Origin: Micromonospora sp. MA102
Lineage (GTDB): Bacteria > Actinomycetota > Actinomycetes > Mycobacteriales > Micromonosporaceae
Assembly: GCF_025460765.1 (NCBI RefSeq)
Contig: NZ_JAMWEG010000005.1
Span: forward strand, 62,001 to 126,000
Direction: 5' to 3'
DNA length: 64,000 bases
In this document: one piece after another, positions 56,441 through 64,000 of the stretch
Position numbering within the stretch: position 1 is the stretch's first letter
Layout: each line of letters starts with the position of its first letter
Notes under the pieces: model-generated
Databases searched by the model: none
Told to the model about the DNA's origin: nothing
The model's input: the letters and a program-made list of their open reading frames with translations, nothing else
Program-made: the position numbers and the translations under genes

Positions 56441-59193
56441 GGTGTACTCCGGGTAGCGGTGCTGAGCAGCAGCAGAAACGGGACGAGGACCGCCGGCGCC
56501 AGCAGTGGCTCGCCGGTCAGACTGGCGATCCCGACTCCCAGCAGGGCGAGCAGTGCTGCCTCGGCGGTCCACTCGACGCGGGCGCGATAGCGGCGCCAGA
56601 CCGACCTCACCGTCAGGACGAGGAGGCCACCGACGAGCAGCGTGCCGACGAGGCCGGTCTCCGTCAGGAGCATCAGGTACTGGTTGTGCGGGTGGGCGAG
56701 TTGACTCCACTCCAGGCCGGTGTACGCGTGCGCGTCGGTCTGGGTGGGGACGAAGTACTCGGCCAGCCGGGTGTTGAAGTTGAGATACCCGACCCCGAGG
56801 ACAGGGTGGTCGGCCGCCATCCGCAGCGCCGCCGTCCACAGATCGAGCCGGATCGACGAGGAGAGGTCGAGGGTGTCGCCGGTGGCGGTTCCGGTGATCC
56901 GGTCCACGATGGTGGACGGCAGCAACGCACTGGTGACGCCGAGGGCGAGCGTGACGGCTGCTACCAGGCCGGCCCACGCGACGCTGCGGGCCGGCCGGCG
57001 CAACGCGAAGCACACCAGCACGGCCAGCGCCCCCAGGTACGCGGACCTGCTGTACGAGTAGCCGGTCGATACGAGCGTCAGCAGGACCGCGGCGAGCGTC
57101 AGGGCGCGCAGCGGTGGTCGGCTCGTCCCGGCGAGCCGGGCCAGTAGCACCGCCAGTGCGATTACCAGGAGACAGCCCCAGGCATTGTGGTTGTACGTGG
57201 GCGCGTCACCGGCCAGCGGACCGGCCGACGCGAGATCGCCCTCGCGGGCGACCGTCACCAACCGCACCAGTCCGACACCGGCCGTCGCGAACGCGAAGGT
57301 GAGCATCACCCGCCCGCCGAGGCCACCCTCGGGAGCCACCAGTGGGAGCACCACCAGCGGCAGGGCCACCACCGCCACCACCGAGAACGCCCGGGGCAGC
57401 GTGACGTCGGGATTGATCATGGTGATGCTGATAAGCAGCCAGCTGACCAGGGCTACGAGGAGCGCGGCCGCGGTACGGTTGCGGACCGGAAGCCGCCGCC
57501 GCAGCACGGTGCCGAACAGGCAGCAGAGGCCGCACACCAGCATGGCGGGAATGGCCGGCAGCGGGAGCGCGGGCAGTTGGCTCAGCGGACCCAGCAGCGC
57601 CAGCCCGTACAGGCCAACGCTGGGCAGGAGTGTCGCGAGGACAGCGACCACGACGGCGCCGACGAGCTGCGCGGTCGAGAGCGGCAGGCCGGGGCCGAGG
57701 GACACGGCGACACTAGCCACCGCCCCGCCAATGACGGCCAGCACCAGCGCCAGGAACCATCCGTCCCACGAGCCGTGCGGCGGTGTCGTGCCTCGACGCG
57801 GCGTACGCCCTCCGGTGGGTCTGGACTCGCCGAGGGTCGTCCCTGGGGTCGTCGCCGTGACCGCGCGGCGAGCCGGGTTCAGCCGGAGGAAGACCGCCGC
57901 GATGACCGTCGCGTAGACGACGAATCCTGCCGAGGCCGCAACACCCGCACCCACCGGGCCGAACCGCGGCACCAGCGCGACCATCAGGCCGCACCCGACG
58001 ACCGACGCCGCGACGGCGGCGACCAGGGTGCCGGCGGGCCGGTCGGTCGCGGTCAGATAGCTCTGCGCCACCCTCGCCAGGGCGAAGATGACGACGCCGG
58101 GCAGAAGCGCCCACAGGACCGGAACGGCAGGGGCGAAACGATCGCCGTACAGGGTGGCTACGAGCAGCGGACCGGCGGCGGCCAGCGCCGCGGCACTGAG
58201 CACCGTGACGACCAGCGACCGTCCGGCGAGCCGGGCGACCTGATGCCAGTCGGCGTGCCCGTTGGCCACCGTGGGGACCAGGATCAGGCTCAGCGCGATC
58301 GGCACGATCAGCAATGTCTCGGCCAGCGCGAGGGCCACCGAGTAGACGCCGACAGCGCTCGCCCCGATCAGCACCTGCGTCAGTGGCACCTGCACCCGCA
58401 CCATGCTGAAATGGGCGACGTTTGGGGCGAAGCCCCGGCGCGCCGACGACCAGTACTCCCGGCGGGTCTCCGCGGCGGGACGGGCCAGGTGCCGGCTGCC
58501 GACGACCTGCCGCAGCAGCACCACCAGCCCACCGACCTGGCCGAGCAGGTAGGCGCCTAGGACCGTGGCGGGGTTCGCCCGGTCGACCGCCACCAACAAC
58601 ACCAGAGCCGCCAGGTACGCCACGAGCGAGCCGATGACGGTGAGGTTGTACGTGGCGGCCCGTCCCCGGCCGATCTCTGCGGCGCCGAGCAACGCGGCCA
58701 GCAGGACCACCGGACAGAGCGCCAGGGTCAACCGGAAGGTCGCGGGGTCGAGTCCGAGCCGCGCCGTGGGGCCGCCCAGGTAGCCGACCAGCCCCCACAC
58801 GGTGCCGGCCGCCACGCCGAGCGGCAGCGCGTAGCGGACGCTGGTCAGGGCCGCGTACCGGTGCAACTCGGCCGAGCGACCGGCCAGCCGGAGGTTCGCC
58901 GTGTCGATGCCGAGCGCGAACATTGTGCTGAACACCGCGGACGAGGCGATGGCGACGGCCAGCAGCCCCCGGTCGTGCGGGCCGAGGGCGCGCGCCGCGA
59001 CCACGCCCGCGACGAGGCTGACCAGAAGCGTGCCGATGCGGGTGCCGGCGGTGCCGGCGGTGGCGCTGACCAGCGCACGGGTGCGGGATCCGCCGTCGGC
59101 TCGCGTGGTCGTGGGAGCGGCGTGAAGGGCGGTGCGGCGGACCCGCCCGGAGGTTCCGCCGAGTGCGCCGGACGCCGTGTATCCGGTGCTCAT
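56437..59193 (-). CDS. fused polysaccharide flippase (Wzx-like) and O-antigen polymerase/ligase (Wzy/WaaL-like)
   Basis: The product is 918 aa. Residues ~35-435 are a polysaccharide flippase, with twelve or so hydrophobic helices (ATAGTAGTRIGTLLVSLVAGVVAARALGPHDRGLLAVAI, the MATE-like opening). A polar Pro/Gly/Arg-rich linker (~440-475) follows, then an O-antigen ligase domain (~478-915) with about twelve more helices, and the large loop with YNHNAWGCLLVI and HPVLGVGYLNFNTR...LAHPHNQYLMLLTETGLVG that is the signature of the Wzy_C family. The frame is open across the junction with no frameshift sign. The ATG is in an ATGA overlap. Combined lipid-unit export and polymerisation is inferred. Confidence 0.88.
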   Translation of the reverse strand: MSTGYTASGALGGTSGRVRRTALHAAPTTTRADGGSRTRALVSATAGTAGTRIGTLLVSLVAGVVAARALGPHDRGLLAVAIASSAVFSTMFALGIDTANLRLAGRSAELHRYAALTSVRYALPLGVAAGTVWGLVGYLGGPTARLGLDPATFRLTLALCPVVLLAALLGAAEIGRGRAATYNLTVIGSLVAYLAALVLLVAVDRANPATVLGAYLLGQVGGLVVLLRQVVGSRHLARPAAETRREYWSSARRGFAPNVAHFSMVRVQVPLTQVLIGASAVGVYSVALALAETLLIVPIALSLILVPTVANGHADWHQVARLAGRSLVVTVLSAAALAAAGPLLVATLYGDRFAPAVPVLWALLPGVVIFALARVAQSYLTATDRPAGTLVAAVAASVVGCGLMVALVPRFGPVGAGVAASAGFVVYATVIAAVFLRLNPARRAVTATTPGTTLGESRPTGGRTPRRGTTPPHGSWDGWFLALVLAVIGGAVASVAVSLGPGLPLSTAQLVGAVVVAVLATLLPSVGLYGLALLGPLSQLPALPLPAIPAMLVCGLCCLFGTVLRRRLPVRNRTAAALLVALVSWLLISITMINPDVTLPRAFSVVAVVALPLVVLPLVAPEGGLGGRVMLTFAFATAGVGLVRLVTVAREGDLASAGPLAGDAPTYNHNAWGCLLVIALAVLLARLAGTSRPPLRALTLAAVLLTLVSTGYSYSRSAYLGALAVLVCFALRRPARSVAWAGLVAAVTLALGVTSALLPSTIVDRITGTATGDTLDLSSSIRLDLWTAALRMAADHPVLGVGYLNFNTRLAEYFVPTQTDAHAYTGLEWSQLAHPHNQYLMLLTETGLVGTLLVGGLLVLTVRSVWRRYRARVEWTAEAALLALLGVGIASLTGEPLLAPAVLVPFLLLLSTATRSTP

Positions 59194-59837
59194 CGGGCCG
59201 GCACCCCCTTCACCACCGTCCCACCCGGCACGTCCCGGACCACGCAGGCGCTGGCCCCGACGGTGGCGCCGGCGCCGACCCGCCGTCCCTGCAGGACGGC
59301 GGCGCACGTGCCGACCAGGACCGCCTCGGCCAGGTGGCAGTCGCCGGAGACCGCCGCCGACGGATTCACCGACACGTAGTCGTCCAGCAGCGAGTCGTGG
59401 CCGACCGTGGCGTTCTGGTTGAGGTGGACGTGCCGGCCCAGGGTCACGTTCGTGGTGACCCGCGCGCCGGGGAAGACCACGAGCCCTTCGCCGTGCACCA
59501 AGTCCCGCCCCAGGGTCGCGTCCGGGTGGACGACGCTGAGCGCGGGCAGGCGATAGTCGCCGACCCGCCGGCCGAGCCGCTGGCGGACCGCCGGGTGACC
59601 GACACCGAGCAGCACGTGGGTGCCCGCCGGCGCGGTCCGCAGCCAGTCGATGCGACCGAGGTACGCGGCGTCCAGACGCTGCACCAGCTTGAGGTTGCGT
59701 TCGGACGGCGCATCGTCCACGAAGCCGAGCACGCGGACCGGCTCCCGGTCGCCGCCGGCCTGGTTGACGGCCTGGATAATGCTGAACACCTCACGTCCGT
59801 GGCCGGAACAGCCCACGATCACGACATCCGTGCTCAT
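59190..59837 (-). CDS. NeuD/PglD-like sugar acyltransferase
   Basis: The product is 215 aa; GGAGG stands 9 nt before the ATG. An N-terminal Rossmann-like PglD domain (VVIVGCSGHGREVFSII) is followed by a left-handed beta-helix (~100-210) with hexapeptide turns (VTLGRHVHLNQNATVGHDSLLDDYVSVNPSAAVSGD). The family puts acetyl groups on amino sugars (PglD) or sialic acid (NeuD). Together with the CapD/FlaA1-like dehydratase it may help make an N-acetylated diamino sugar, but no 4-aminotransferase is seen in the window. The next gene overlaps it by 4 nt. Confidence 0.87.
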   Translation of the reverse strand: MSTDVVIVGCSGHGREVFSIIQAVNQAGGDREPVRVLGFVDDAPSERNLKLVQRLDAAYLGRIDWLRTAPAGTHVLLGVGHPAVRQRLGRRVGDYRLPALSVVHPDATLGRDLVHGEGLVVFPGARVTTNVTLGRHVHLNQNATVGHDSLLDDYVSVNPSAAVSGDCHLAEAVLVGTCAAVLQGRRVGAGATVGASACVVRDVPGGTVVKGVPAR

Positions 59838-59961
59838 GCCTGGACGCCCTCCGATCCGCGAGCCGTCGGTGGCGGCACGGCGCGACCGTCCGCACAGGGC
59901 CCAGGGCGGAACAGGAGTTGCGCGAATGTGGTCATCGGCCTTCTTCCGGACGGTATGGCGG

Positions 59962-59979
59962 GGCCGGCGGGAGCCGGCC
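59962..59979 (-). terminator. small hairpin after the sugar-phosphate transferase gene
   Basis: GGCCGGC (59962-59968) and GCCGGCC (59973-59979) form a 7-bp stem in the 144-bp gap between the sugar-phosphate transferase and the acyltransferase gene, next to the former's stop. It could be a partial terminator within the operon. Confidence 0.4.
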
Positions 59980-59981
59980 GG

Positions 59982-60671
59982 TCAGCGGGACGCGTCCTCC
60001 AGTTGCCGGACCGGCGAGCCCGAACCGTGGAACTCGTGGGCGGTCCGGGTGCCGGCGGCGGCGACGCCCCGACGGGTCAGTACGGTGGCGACGGTGGCGA
60101 GCAGGATGCGCAAGTCCAGCCGGAAGGAGCGGTTGTCGACGTACCAGGTGTCGTAGGCAAACTTCTCCTCCCAGCTCACTGCGTTGCGGCCGCTCACCTG
60201 GGCCAGCCCGGTGATCCCCGGCCGCACGTCGTGACGCCGGGCCTGTTCCGGTGAGTAACGATCGAGGTACTCGGGGAGGAGCGGTCGCGGACCGACCAGG
60301 CTCATGTCGCCCTTGAGCACGTTCCAGAGCGAGGGCAACTCGTCCAGGCTGGTGGAGCGGAGCAGGTTCCCGAACGGGGTGAGCCGCTGCTCGTCGCCGC
60401 TCGGCCCCACGACGGAATCGTCGATCCGCATGGTCCGGAACTTGACCATGAGGAACGGCCGTCCGTGCCGCCCCGGGCGGATCTGGCGGAACAGCACGGG
60501 CCAGCCGAGCTTCAGGGCGACCAGCGCCGCCACCAACGCCACGAGCGGCGCCAGTACGACCAGCAGCACCGCCGCGACGAGCACGTCGAACAGTCGTTTG
60601 CCCCGTTCGTAGCGGGCGCTGGAGCGGTCCACCGGGACACCAGCCAGGACCGCGGTCGAGGGCATCATCAT
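59982..60671 (-). CDS. undecaprenyl-phosphate sugar phosphotransferase (short PglC-like type)
   Basis: The product is 229 aa from ATG 60671, set by GGAGG 5 nt upstream; two more ATGs follow at once. A single hydrophobic segment (~27-50) is followed by the catalytic domain with LFRQIRPGRHGRPFLMVKFRTM, DELPSLWNVLKGDMSLVGPRPLLPEYL (the Asp-Glu dyad) and RPGITGLAQVSGRNAVSWEEKF. It moves a sugar phosphate to undecaprenyl phosphate and so starts the repeat unit of this exopolysaccharide. It is a small monotopic form, without the five-helix N-terminus of WcaJ. Confidence 0.93.
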   Translation of the reverse strand: MMMPSTAVLAGVPVDRSSARYERGKRLFDVLVAAVLLVVLAPLVALVAALVALKLGWPVLFRQIRPGRHGRPFLMVKFRTMRIDDSVVGPSGDEQRLTPFGNLLRSTSLDELPSLWNVLKGDMSLVGPRPLLPEYLDRYSPEQARRHDVRPGITGLAQVSGRNAVSWEEKFAYDTWYVDNRSFRLDLRILLATVATVLTRRGVAAAGTRTAHEFHGSGSPVRQLEDASR

Positions 60672-60733
60672 CAGGACCTCCGGATGGTGGTTCGGGGAGG
60701 GTGTGGCCGGCGGCCCGGGTCGCCGGCCGGAAG

Positions 60734-62596
60734 TCAGCGGGTGCCGAACGTCATGCTCTCGAGTTCCGCCGGGAGGCCGGCCGGCTGCCGGCAGAGCCAC
60801 GCCAGCCGCTCGATCGTCTTGTCGGGGTCGTCGTACGGGTCGAGCGTGGTCGTCTCGACCGGGTCCAGCGGCGGCACCACCACGTGGGAGATCAGCGGGT
60901 GCAGCGGCCGGACGTCCGTCTCGTCCCGACCCAACAGGTCCTCGTGCAGCTTCTCGCCGGGGCGCAGCCCGGTGTAGACGATCCGGGCTTCGCCGGGGGA
61001 CTGCGCGGCGATCTGGCGCGCGAGGTCGTCGATGCGGACGGGCTCGCCCATGTCCAGCACGAGCGCCTCGCCGTCCCGCCCGATCGCGGCGGCCTGCAGG
61101 ACCAGGTGCACGGCCTCCTGCACGGTCATCAGGTACCGGGTGACCTCCGGGTGGGTCACCGTGATCGGGAGACCGGCCTCGACCTGGGCCCGGAACGCCG
61201 TGACCACCGAGCCCCGGCTGCTGAGTACGTTTCCGAAGCGCACGCTGAGGAACGTCCCGGGGTACGACTGTGCCGCGTGCGCGGTCAGCCGCTCGGTGAT
61301 CCGCTTGGAGTACCCGAGCACGCTGACCGGGTCAGCGGCTTTGTCGGTGGAGATGTTGACGAACTTGGCGACATCCCGGCACGCATCCAGGACGGACAAC
61401 GTGCCCCAGATGTTGGTCTTGACCGCCTCGCCGGGATGCCGCTGCAGGAGGGGCAGGTGCTTGAGCGCGGCAGCGTGGAAGATGACGTCGGGACGGCGCT
61501 CCCGGATGATTCGCCGGATACCCTCGTCGTCGCGCAGGTCGGCGAGGATCAACTCGTTGCCGTCGAGCAGCGCCCGGCCGTTGAGCGACAGTTGCAGGGC
61601 GTGCAGGGCGGACTCGTCGCGGTCGAGCATCATCAGCTCACCCGGCTCCGCCCGCATGATCTGTCGGCACAACTCCGAGCCGATCGAGCCGCCGGCCCCG
61701 GTGACGAGGATCCGCTGGCCGCGCAGCCCTCCGTCCGTCGCCAGGTCGGCCACCACCTGCCGACGTCCGAGCAGGTCCGCGATGTCCGGGGTGCGCACGT
61801 CGGTGACGGTGATGCGGTGGTCGACCAGTTCGCGTACGGGCGGGAGGACCTTGAAGTCGGCGCCGGTGGCGACGGCCAGGGCCCGGACCTCGCGGATCTC
61901 CTCGGCGCTGGCGGTCGCCACCGAGAAGATCACCGTGGTGGCGCCGGTGCCGCGCACGGCCGCCGCGATGTCGTTCCGGTCGCCCAGCATCCGCACACCC
62001 ATCACGTGCAGGCCGCGCTTGGCGGGGTCGTCGTCGAGCAGCCCCACCGGCAGGTAGCGCCCCTGCGGGTCGCTGAGCATCGCCCGGAGCAGGGCGTGCC
62101 CAGCTTCGCCGGCCCCGAACAGCAGCACCGGTCTGGCCGTCTGCGGGTCGGGACGCAGGGTGCGGTCGCGGCGGTTCCGGTGTGCCCAGCGGGCGGTCAG
62201 CATGCCCACGAGGGCCACGGCGGCACCCAGGATCGGCGCGCTGGCCGGCACCGGGCGGCCGGGCAGGGCCAGGTCCACCACCGTTCCAACCACGGCGACG
62301 ACGCCTGCGATGTAGGCCAACGACCGGGCGTCCTCCAGGCTGCCGACCGGGTGGCGGCCCCACCGCAGCCGCCGGTACCACCCGAACACCTGGTGCAGCA
62401 GGGCCAGGAGAAGTCCGAATCCGGCCGCTCCGAGGATCTGCGCCGCGGTCAGGTCGAACTCGTAGCGGGCCCAGGTGGCGACCGTGACGCCGACCAGCCA
62501 CGCCGGGGCGTCGGCCGGGGCGAAGCCGGTGGCTCCGTCCGGCCATCTGCCGGCGGTGGTCTTGGTCGAGGCGGAATTACCGGCGCTGAGCGGCAT
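60734..62596 (-). CDS. CapD/FlaA1/PglF-like nucleotide-sugar dehydratase/epimerase
   Basis: The product is 620 aa; AAGGAG stands 5 nt before ATG 62596. Four hydrophobic helices (~30-140), a CoA-binding-like Rossmann domain (~155-275), and an SDR domain (~290-560) with LVTGAGGSIGSELCRQI, DESALHALQL, HAAALKHLPLLQRHPGEAVKTNIWG and STDKAADPVSVLGYSKR. WbpM/PglF use an S-M-K triad; the methionine position is leucine here, as I remember for some actinobacterial members. They remove water from UDP-GlcNAc to make 4-keto-6-deoxy sugars. It is the usual partner of an initiating transferase, whose gene follows. Confidence 0.92.
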   Translation of the reverse strand: MPLSAGNSASTKTTAGRWPDGATGFAPADAPAWLVGVTVATWARYEFDLTAAQILGAAGFGLLLALLHQVFGWYRRLRWGRHPVGSLEDARSLAYIAGVVAVVGTVVDLALPGRPVPASAPILGAAVALVGMLTARWAHRNRRDRTLRPDPQTARPVLLFGAGEAGHALLRAMLSDPQGRYLPVGLLDDDPAKRGLHVMGVRMLGDRNDIAAAVRGTGATTVIFSVATASAEEIREVRALAVATGADFKVLPPVRELVDHRITVTDVRTPDIADLLGRRQVVADLATDGGLRGQRILVTGAGGSIGSELCRQIMRAEPGELMMLDRDESALHALQLSLNGRALLDGNELILADLRDDEGIRRIIRERRPDVIFHAAALKHLPLLQRHPGEAVKTNIWGTLSVLDACRDVAKFVNISTDKAADPVSVLGYSKRITERLTAHAAQSYPGTFLSVRFGNVLSSRGSVVTAFRAQVEAGLPITVTHPEVTRYLMTVQEAVHLVLQAAAIGRDGEALVLDMGEPVRIDDLARQIAAQSPGEARIVYTGLRPGEKLHEDLLGRDETDVRPLHPLISHVVVPPLDPVETTTLDPYDDPDKTIERLAWLCRQPAGLPAELESMTFGTR

Positions 62597-62650
62597 GGAG
62601 GCTCCTTGCTGGAAGGGCTTCGAGTACGAGCGGCGGCGATGAACGCCCCA

Positions 62651-62665
62651 ACCGTTATAAACGGT
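62651..62665 (-). promoter_or_regulatory. AT-rich palindrome upstream of the CapD/FlaA1-like gene
   Basis: ACCGTT and AACGGT (62651-62656 and 62660-62665) form a perfect inverted repeat around ATA. It lies in a 60-bp AT-rich stretch (about 62650-62710) unlike the rest of the window and contains TATAAC and TTGACC on the minus strand. A promoter with an operator is likely; the exact -35/-10 pair is unclear. Confidence 0.5.
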
Positions 62666-62696
62666 CAAACATGCTTAAAGGTGATATTTCACGTAT

Positions 62697-63908
62697 TCAG
62701 GACCGAACGGCTGGAACATCATCCACGAGCGTGTCCAGCACTCGCTGCAACTTCGCCGCCACCACCGTCCGGGACCGGTTCTCCTCCACATACCGGCGAC
62801 CACGCCGACCCATCGCGGCGAGCTTCTCGGGCTCCAGAGCGGCAAGTTCCCGCAGGCCAGTGGCGAGGTCGGCGGTCGGGACGGTGAGCCCCGCATCAGC
62901 GGCCCGCAGGATGTCCTCGGGCTCGCCGGGGCAGTTGTTCACCACTGGCAGGCCGGCGGCGAGGTAGTCGTACAGCTTGTTCGGGCTGGCGCCCAGGTCG
63001 TAGACGGGGCTGTGTGCGAGCACGTGGATGCCGATGTCGGCGTCGCCGAGGATGCCCCGCAGCTCCTGCTTCGGAACCCGGTCGAGGAAGTGCACGTTGG
63101 TGAGGCCTTCGGCCGCCGCGCGGGCCACCAGCGCGGGCTTCTCCAGGCCGTCGCCGATGAGGACGAAGGTGTGCTCCGGCACCTGGGCCACGGCGTCCAG
63201 CAGCCGGTGCAGCCCGTTGATCGCACCGTGCGAGCCGGCGAACACCAGCAGCCGACCGCGTACCGGAACGCGCCGGCGCAGCGGTTGGTACCGGTCTGGG
63301 CGGAGATCAAAGTCCCCCGGCTCGGCGCCGTTGCTCACCCATTCCAGCTTCTCGGCCGGCACTCCCGCCTCGGCGAAGTAGGCGCGCCAGCCGGCGGCGA
63401 CGATGACGATCCGGTCGGCCCGTCGGTAGAGCCACCGTTCTAGCGCCCGCAGGAGCCGGTGGGTCGGCGAGTTCCGGCGGAGGAAGCCGGTGCTCACCAT
63501 GGCCTCGGGCCACAGGTCGCGGATCTCGAGCACGAACCGGGACCGGCACAGCCGGGCGGCCAGCCATCCGGCCACCGGGGTGAGCAGGTGCGGGGAGGAG
63601 GCGTACACGACGTCGGGGCGCGGCCCGCGCAGGACCGCCCGGCACGCGTTGCGGGCGTAGGTGAGCCAGCTCAGCACCCGCCGGTGGTCGTTGCCGGTGT
63701 AGCGGGTCACCGGGACCGTGACGAAGTGCGGGTCGTCGGCGCTGAGGTCGCTGTGACTGAAGTGGTCCCAGGCCGCCGCGACGATCGACCAGTCCCAGCC
63801 GTGCAGGCGGCCGAACAGCTCGACGTGCCGGGTCCCCCCGGCGCGTGACAGGGGCTGGGCGTACTGGTTGAGGACGACCACCCGCCGACGGCGCTGTCGG
63901 GTGTCCAT
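62697..63908 (-). CDS. GT4 family glycosyltransferase
   Basis: The product is 403 aa; GGAGG stands 7 nt before the ATG. The start RRVVVLNQYAQPLSRAGGTRHVELFGRLHGWDWSIVAAAWDHFS, with SSPHLLTPVAGWLAARLCRSRFVLEIRDLWPEA, is typical of WbuB/WcaI-type enzymes that add fucose-type or other sugars. The C-lobe has LLVFAGSHGAINGLHRLLDAVAQVPEHTFVLIGDG and the donor segment SPNKLYDYLAAGLPVVNN. It is the first whole gene of the exopolysaccharide operon in this window. An AT-rich promoter-like gap separates it from the CapD/FlaA1-like gene. Confidence 0.9.
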   Translation of the reverse strand: MDTRQRRRRVVVLNQYAQPLSRAGGTRHVELFGRLHGWDWSIVAAAWDHFSHSDLSADDPHFVTVPVTRYTGNDHRRVLSWLTYARNACRAVLRGPRPDVVYASSPHLLTPVAGWLAARLCRSRFVLEIRDLWPEAMVSTGFLRRNSPTHRLLRALERWLYRRADRIVIVAAGWRAYFAEAGVPAEKLEWVSNGAEPGDFDLRPDRYQPLRRRVPVRGRLLVFAGSHGAINGLHRLLDAVAQVPEHTFVLIGDGLEKPALVARAAAEGLTNVHFLDRVPKQELRGILGDADIGIHVLAHSPVYDLGASPNKLYDYLAAGLPVVNNCPGEPEDILRAADAGLTVPTADLATGLRELAALEPEKLAAMGRRGRRYVEENRSRTVVAAKLQRVLDTLVDDVPAVRS

Positions 63909-63963
63909 GGCAGAACCTCCGGAGGTAGATGCGGAGACGGCGGCGAACGGTGTCCCGGGGCGC

Positions 63964-64000
63964 TCAGGAGGTGGAGAGCGCGGAGCCGACCGACTCGGCG
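63964..64000 (-). CDS. C-terminal end of a gene cut by the window edge
   Basis: Reading the minus strand from the edge gives AESVGSALSTS then TGA (63966-63964). The position, just upstream of a glycosyltransferase in an exopolysaccharide operon, would suit a chain-length/regulatory protein, but 11 residues do not allow identification. The gap to the next start is 55 nt. Confidence 0.45.
   Translation of the reverse strand, partial: AESVGSALSTS

Noticed and set aside
56437..59193. Flippase/polymerase fusion caused by a sequencing error
   Set aside because: The frame is open for all 918 codons with normal third-position GC across the linker, and both neighbours use 4-nt overlaps that fit the single frame. 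It is kept as a true fusion, though not proven.

Overview
The window is very GC-rich DNA with dense genes, many GTG starts and many stop/start overlaps. Gene content (GlgE-type glucan synthesis, a c-di-AMP riboswitch of the actinobacterial ydaO class, TarS-like and GT-C glycosyltransferases, an XRE/NB-ARC/TPR regulator) points to a filamentous actinomycete, most likely Micromonospora or a close relative. That assignment is an inference from gene content and style, not from a marker gene. No tRNA, rRNA, CRISPR, phage or transposase gene was seen.

Layout. 0-2.2 kb: a c-di-AMP riboswitch, a secreted C39-like cysteine peptidase and an alpha/beta hydrolase. 2.2-27.5 kb: a large surface-glycopolymer locus. 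It holds a CDP-polyol phosphotransferase, a fused cytidylyltransferase/reductase (CDP-ribitol type), a TagGH-like ABC exporter with a divergent TetR regulator, a TarS-like GT2, several GT4 enzymes, two GT-C membrane proteins, and all five enzyme types needed to make a UDP-2,3-diacetamido-mannuronic acid (transaminase, 3-dehydrogenase, 2-epimerase, 6-dehydrogenase, 3-N-acetyltransferase). I read it as a wall teichoic/teichuronic-type polymer locus. 27.6-31.2 kb: a DUF952 protein, a two-component system and a TAXI-type lipoprotein. 31.3-36.9 kb: a large secreted subtilase with a CelR/CebR-like box, and a STAND regulator. 37.0-41.4 kb: a stand-alone WhiA-like protein, YaaA, a GT-C membrane protein and an App1-like phosphatase.

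41.4-43.7 kb: repeat-rich DNA around a secreted Gln/Gly/Ala-rich protein, with a 61-bp palindromic element and 22 tandem heptamers. 43.7-52.2 kb: glgB-glgE-glgM on the minus strand and glgC-pgm on the plus strand, a route from glucose phosphate through ADP-glucose and maltose-1-phosphate to branched alpha-glucan. 52.2-64.0 kb: one minus-strand operon for a Wzx/Wzy-type exopolysaccharide. It has a CapD/FlaA1-like enzyme, an initiating sugar-phosphate transferase, a NeuD-like acyltransferase, one protein that joins a flippase to an O-antigen polymerase/ligase, three GT4 enzymes and a glucuronyl C5-epimerase-like protein. An NAD kinase sits at its 3' end.

At least nine genes lack a Shine-Dalgarno sequence but have a -10-like hexamer 6-8 nt before the start codon, which suggests frequent leaderless transcription. 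Convergent genes are often separated by strong GC hairpins. All functions are read from sequence by eye; no database search or alignment was run.
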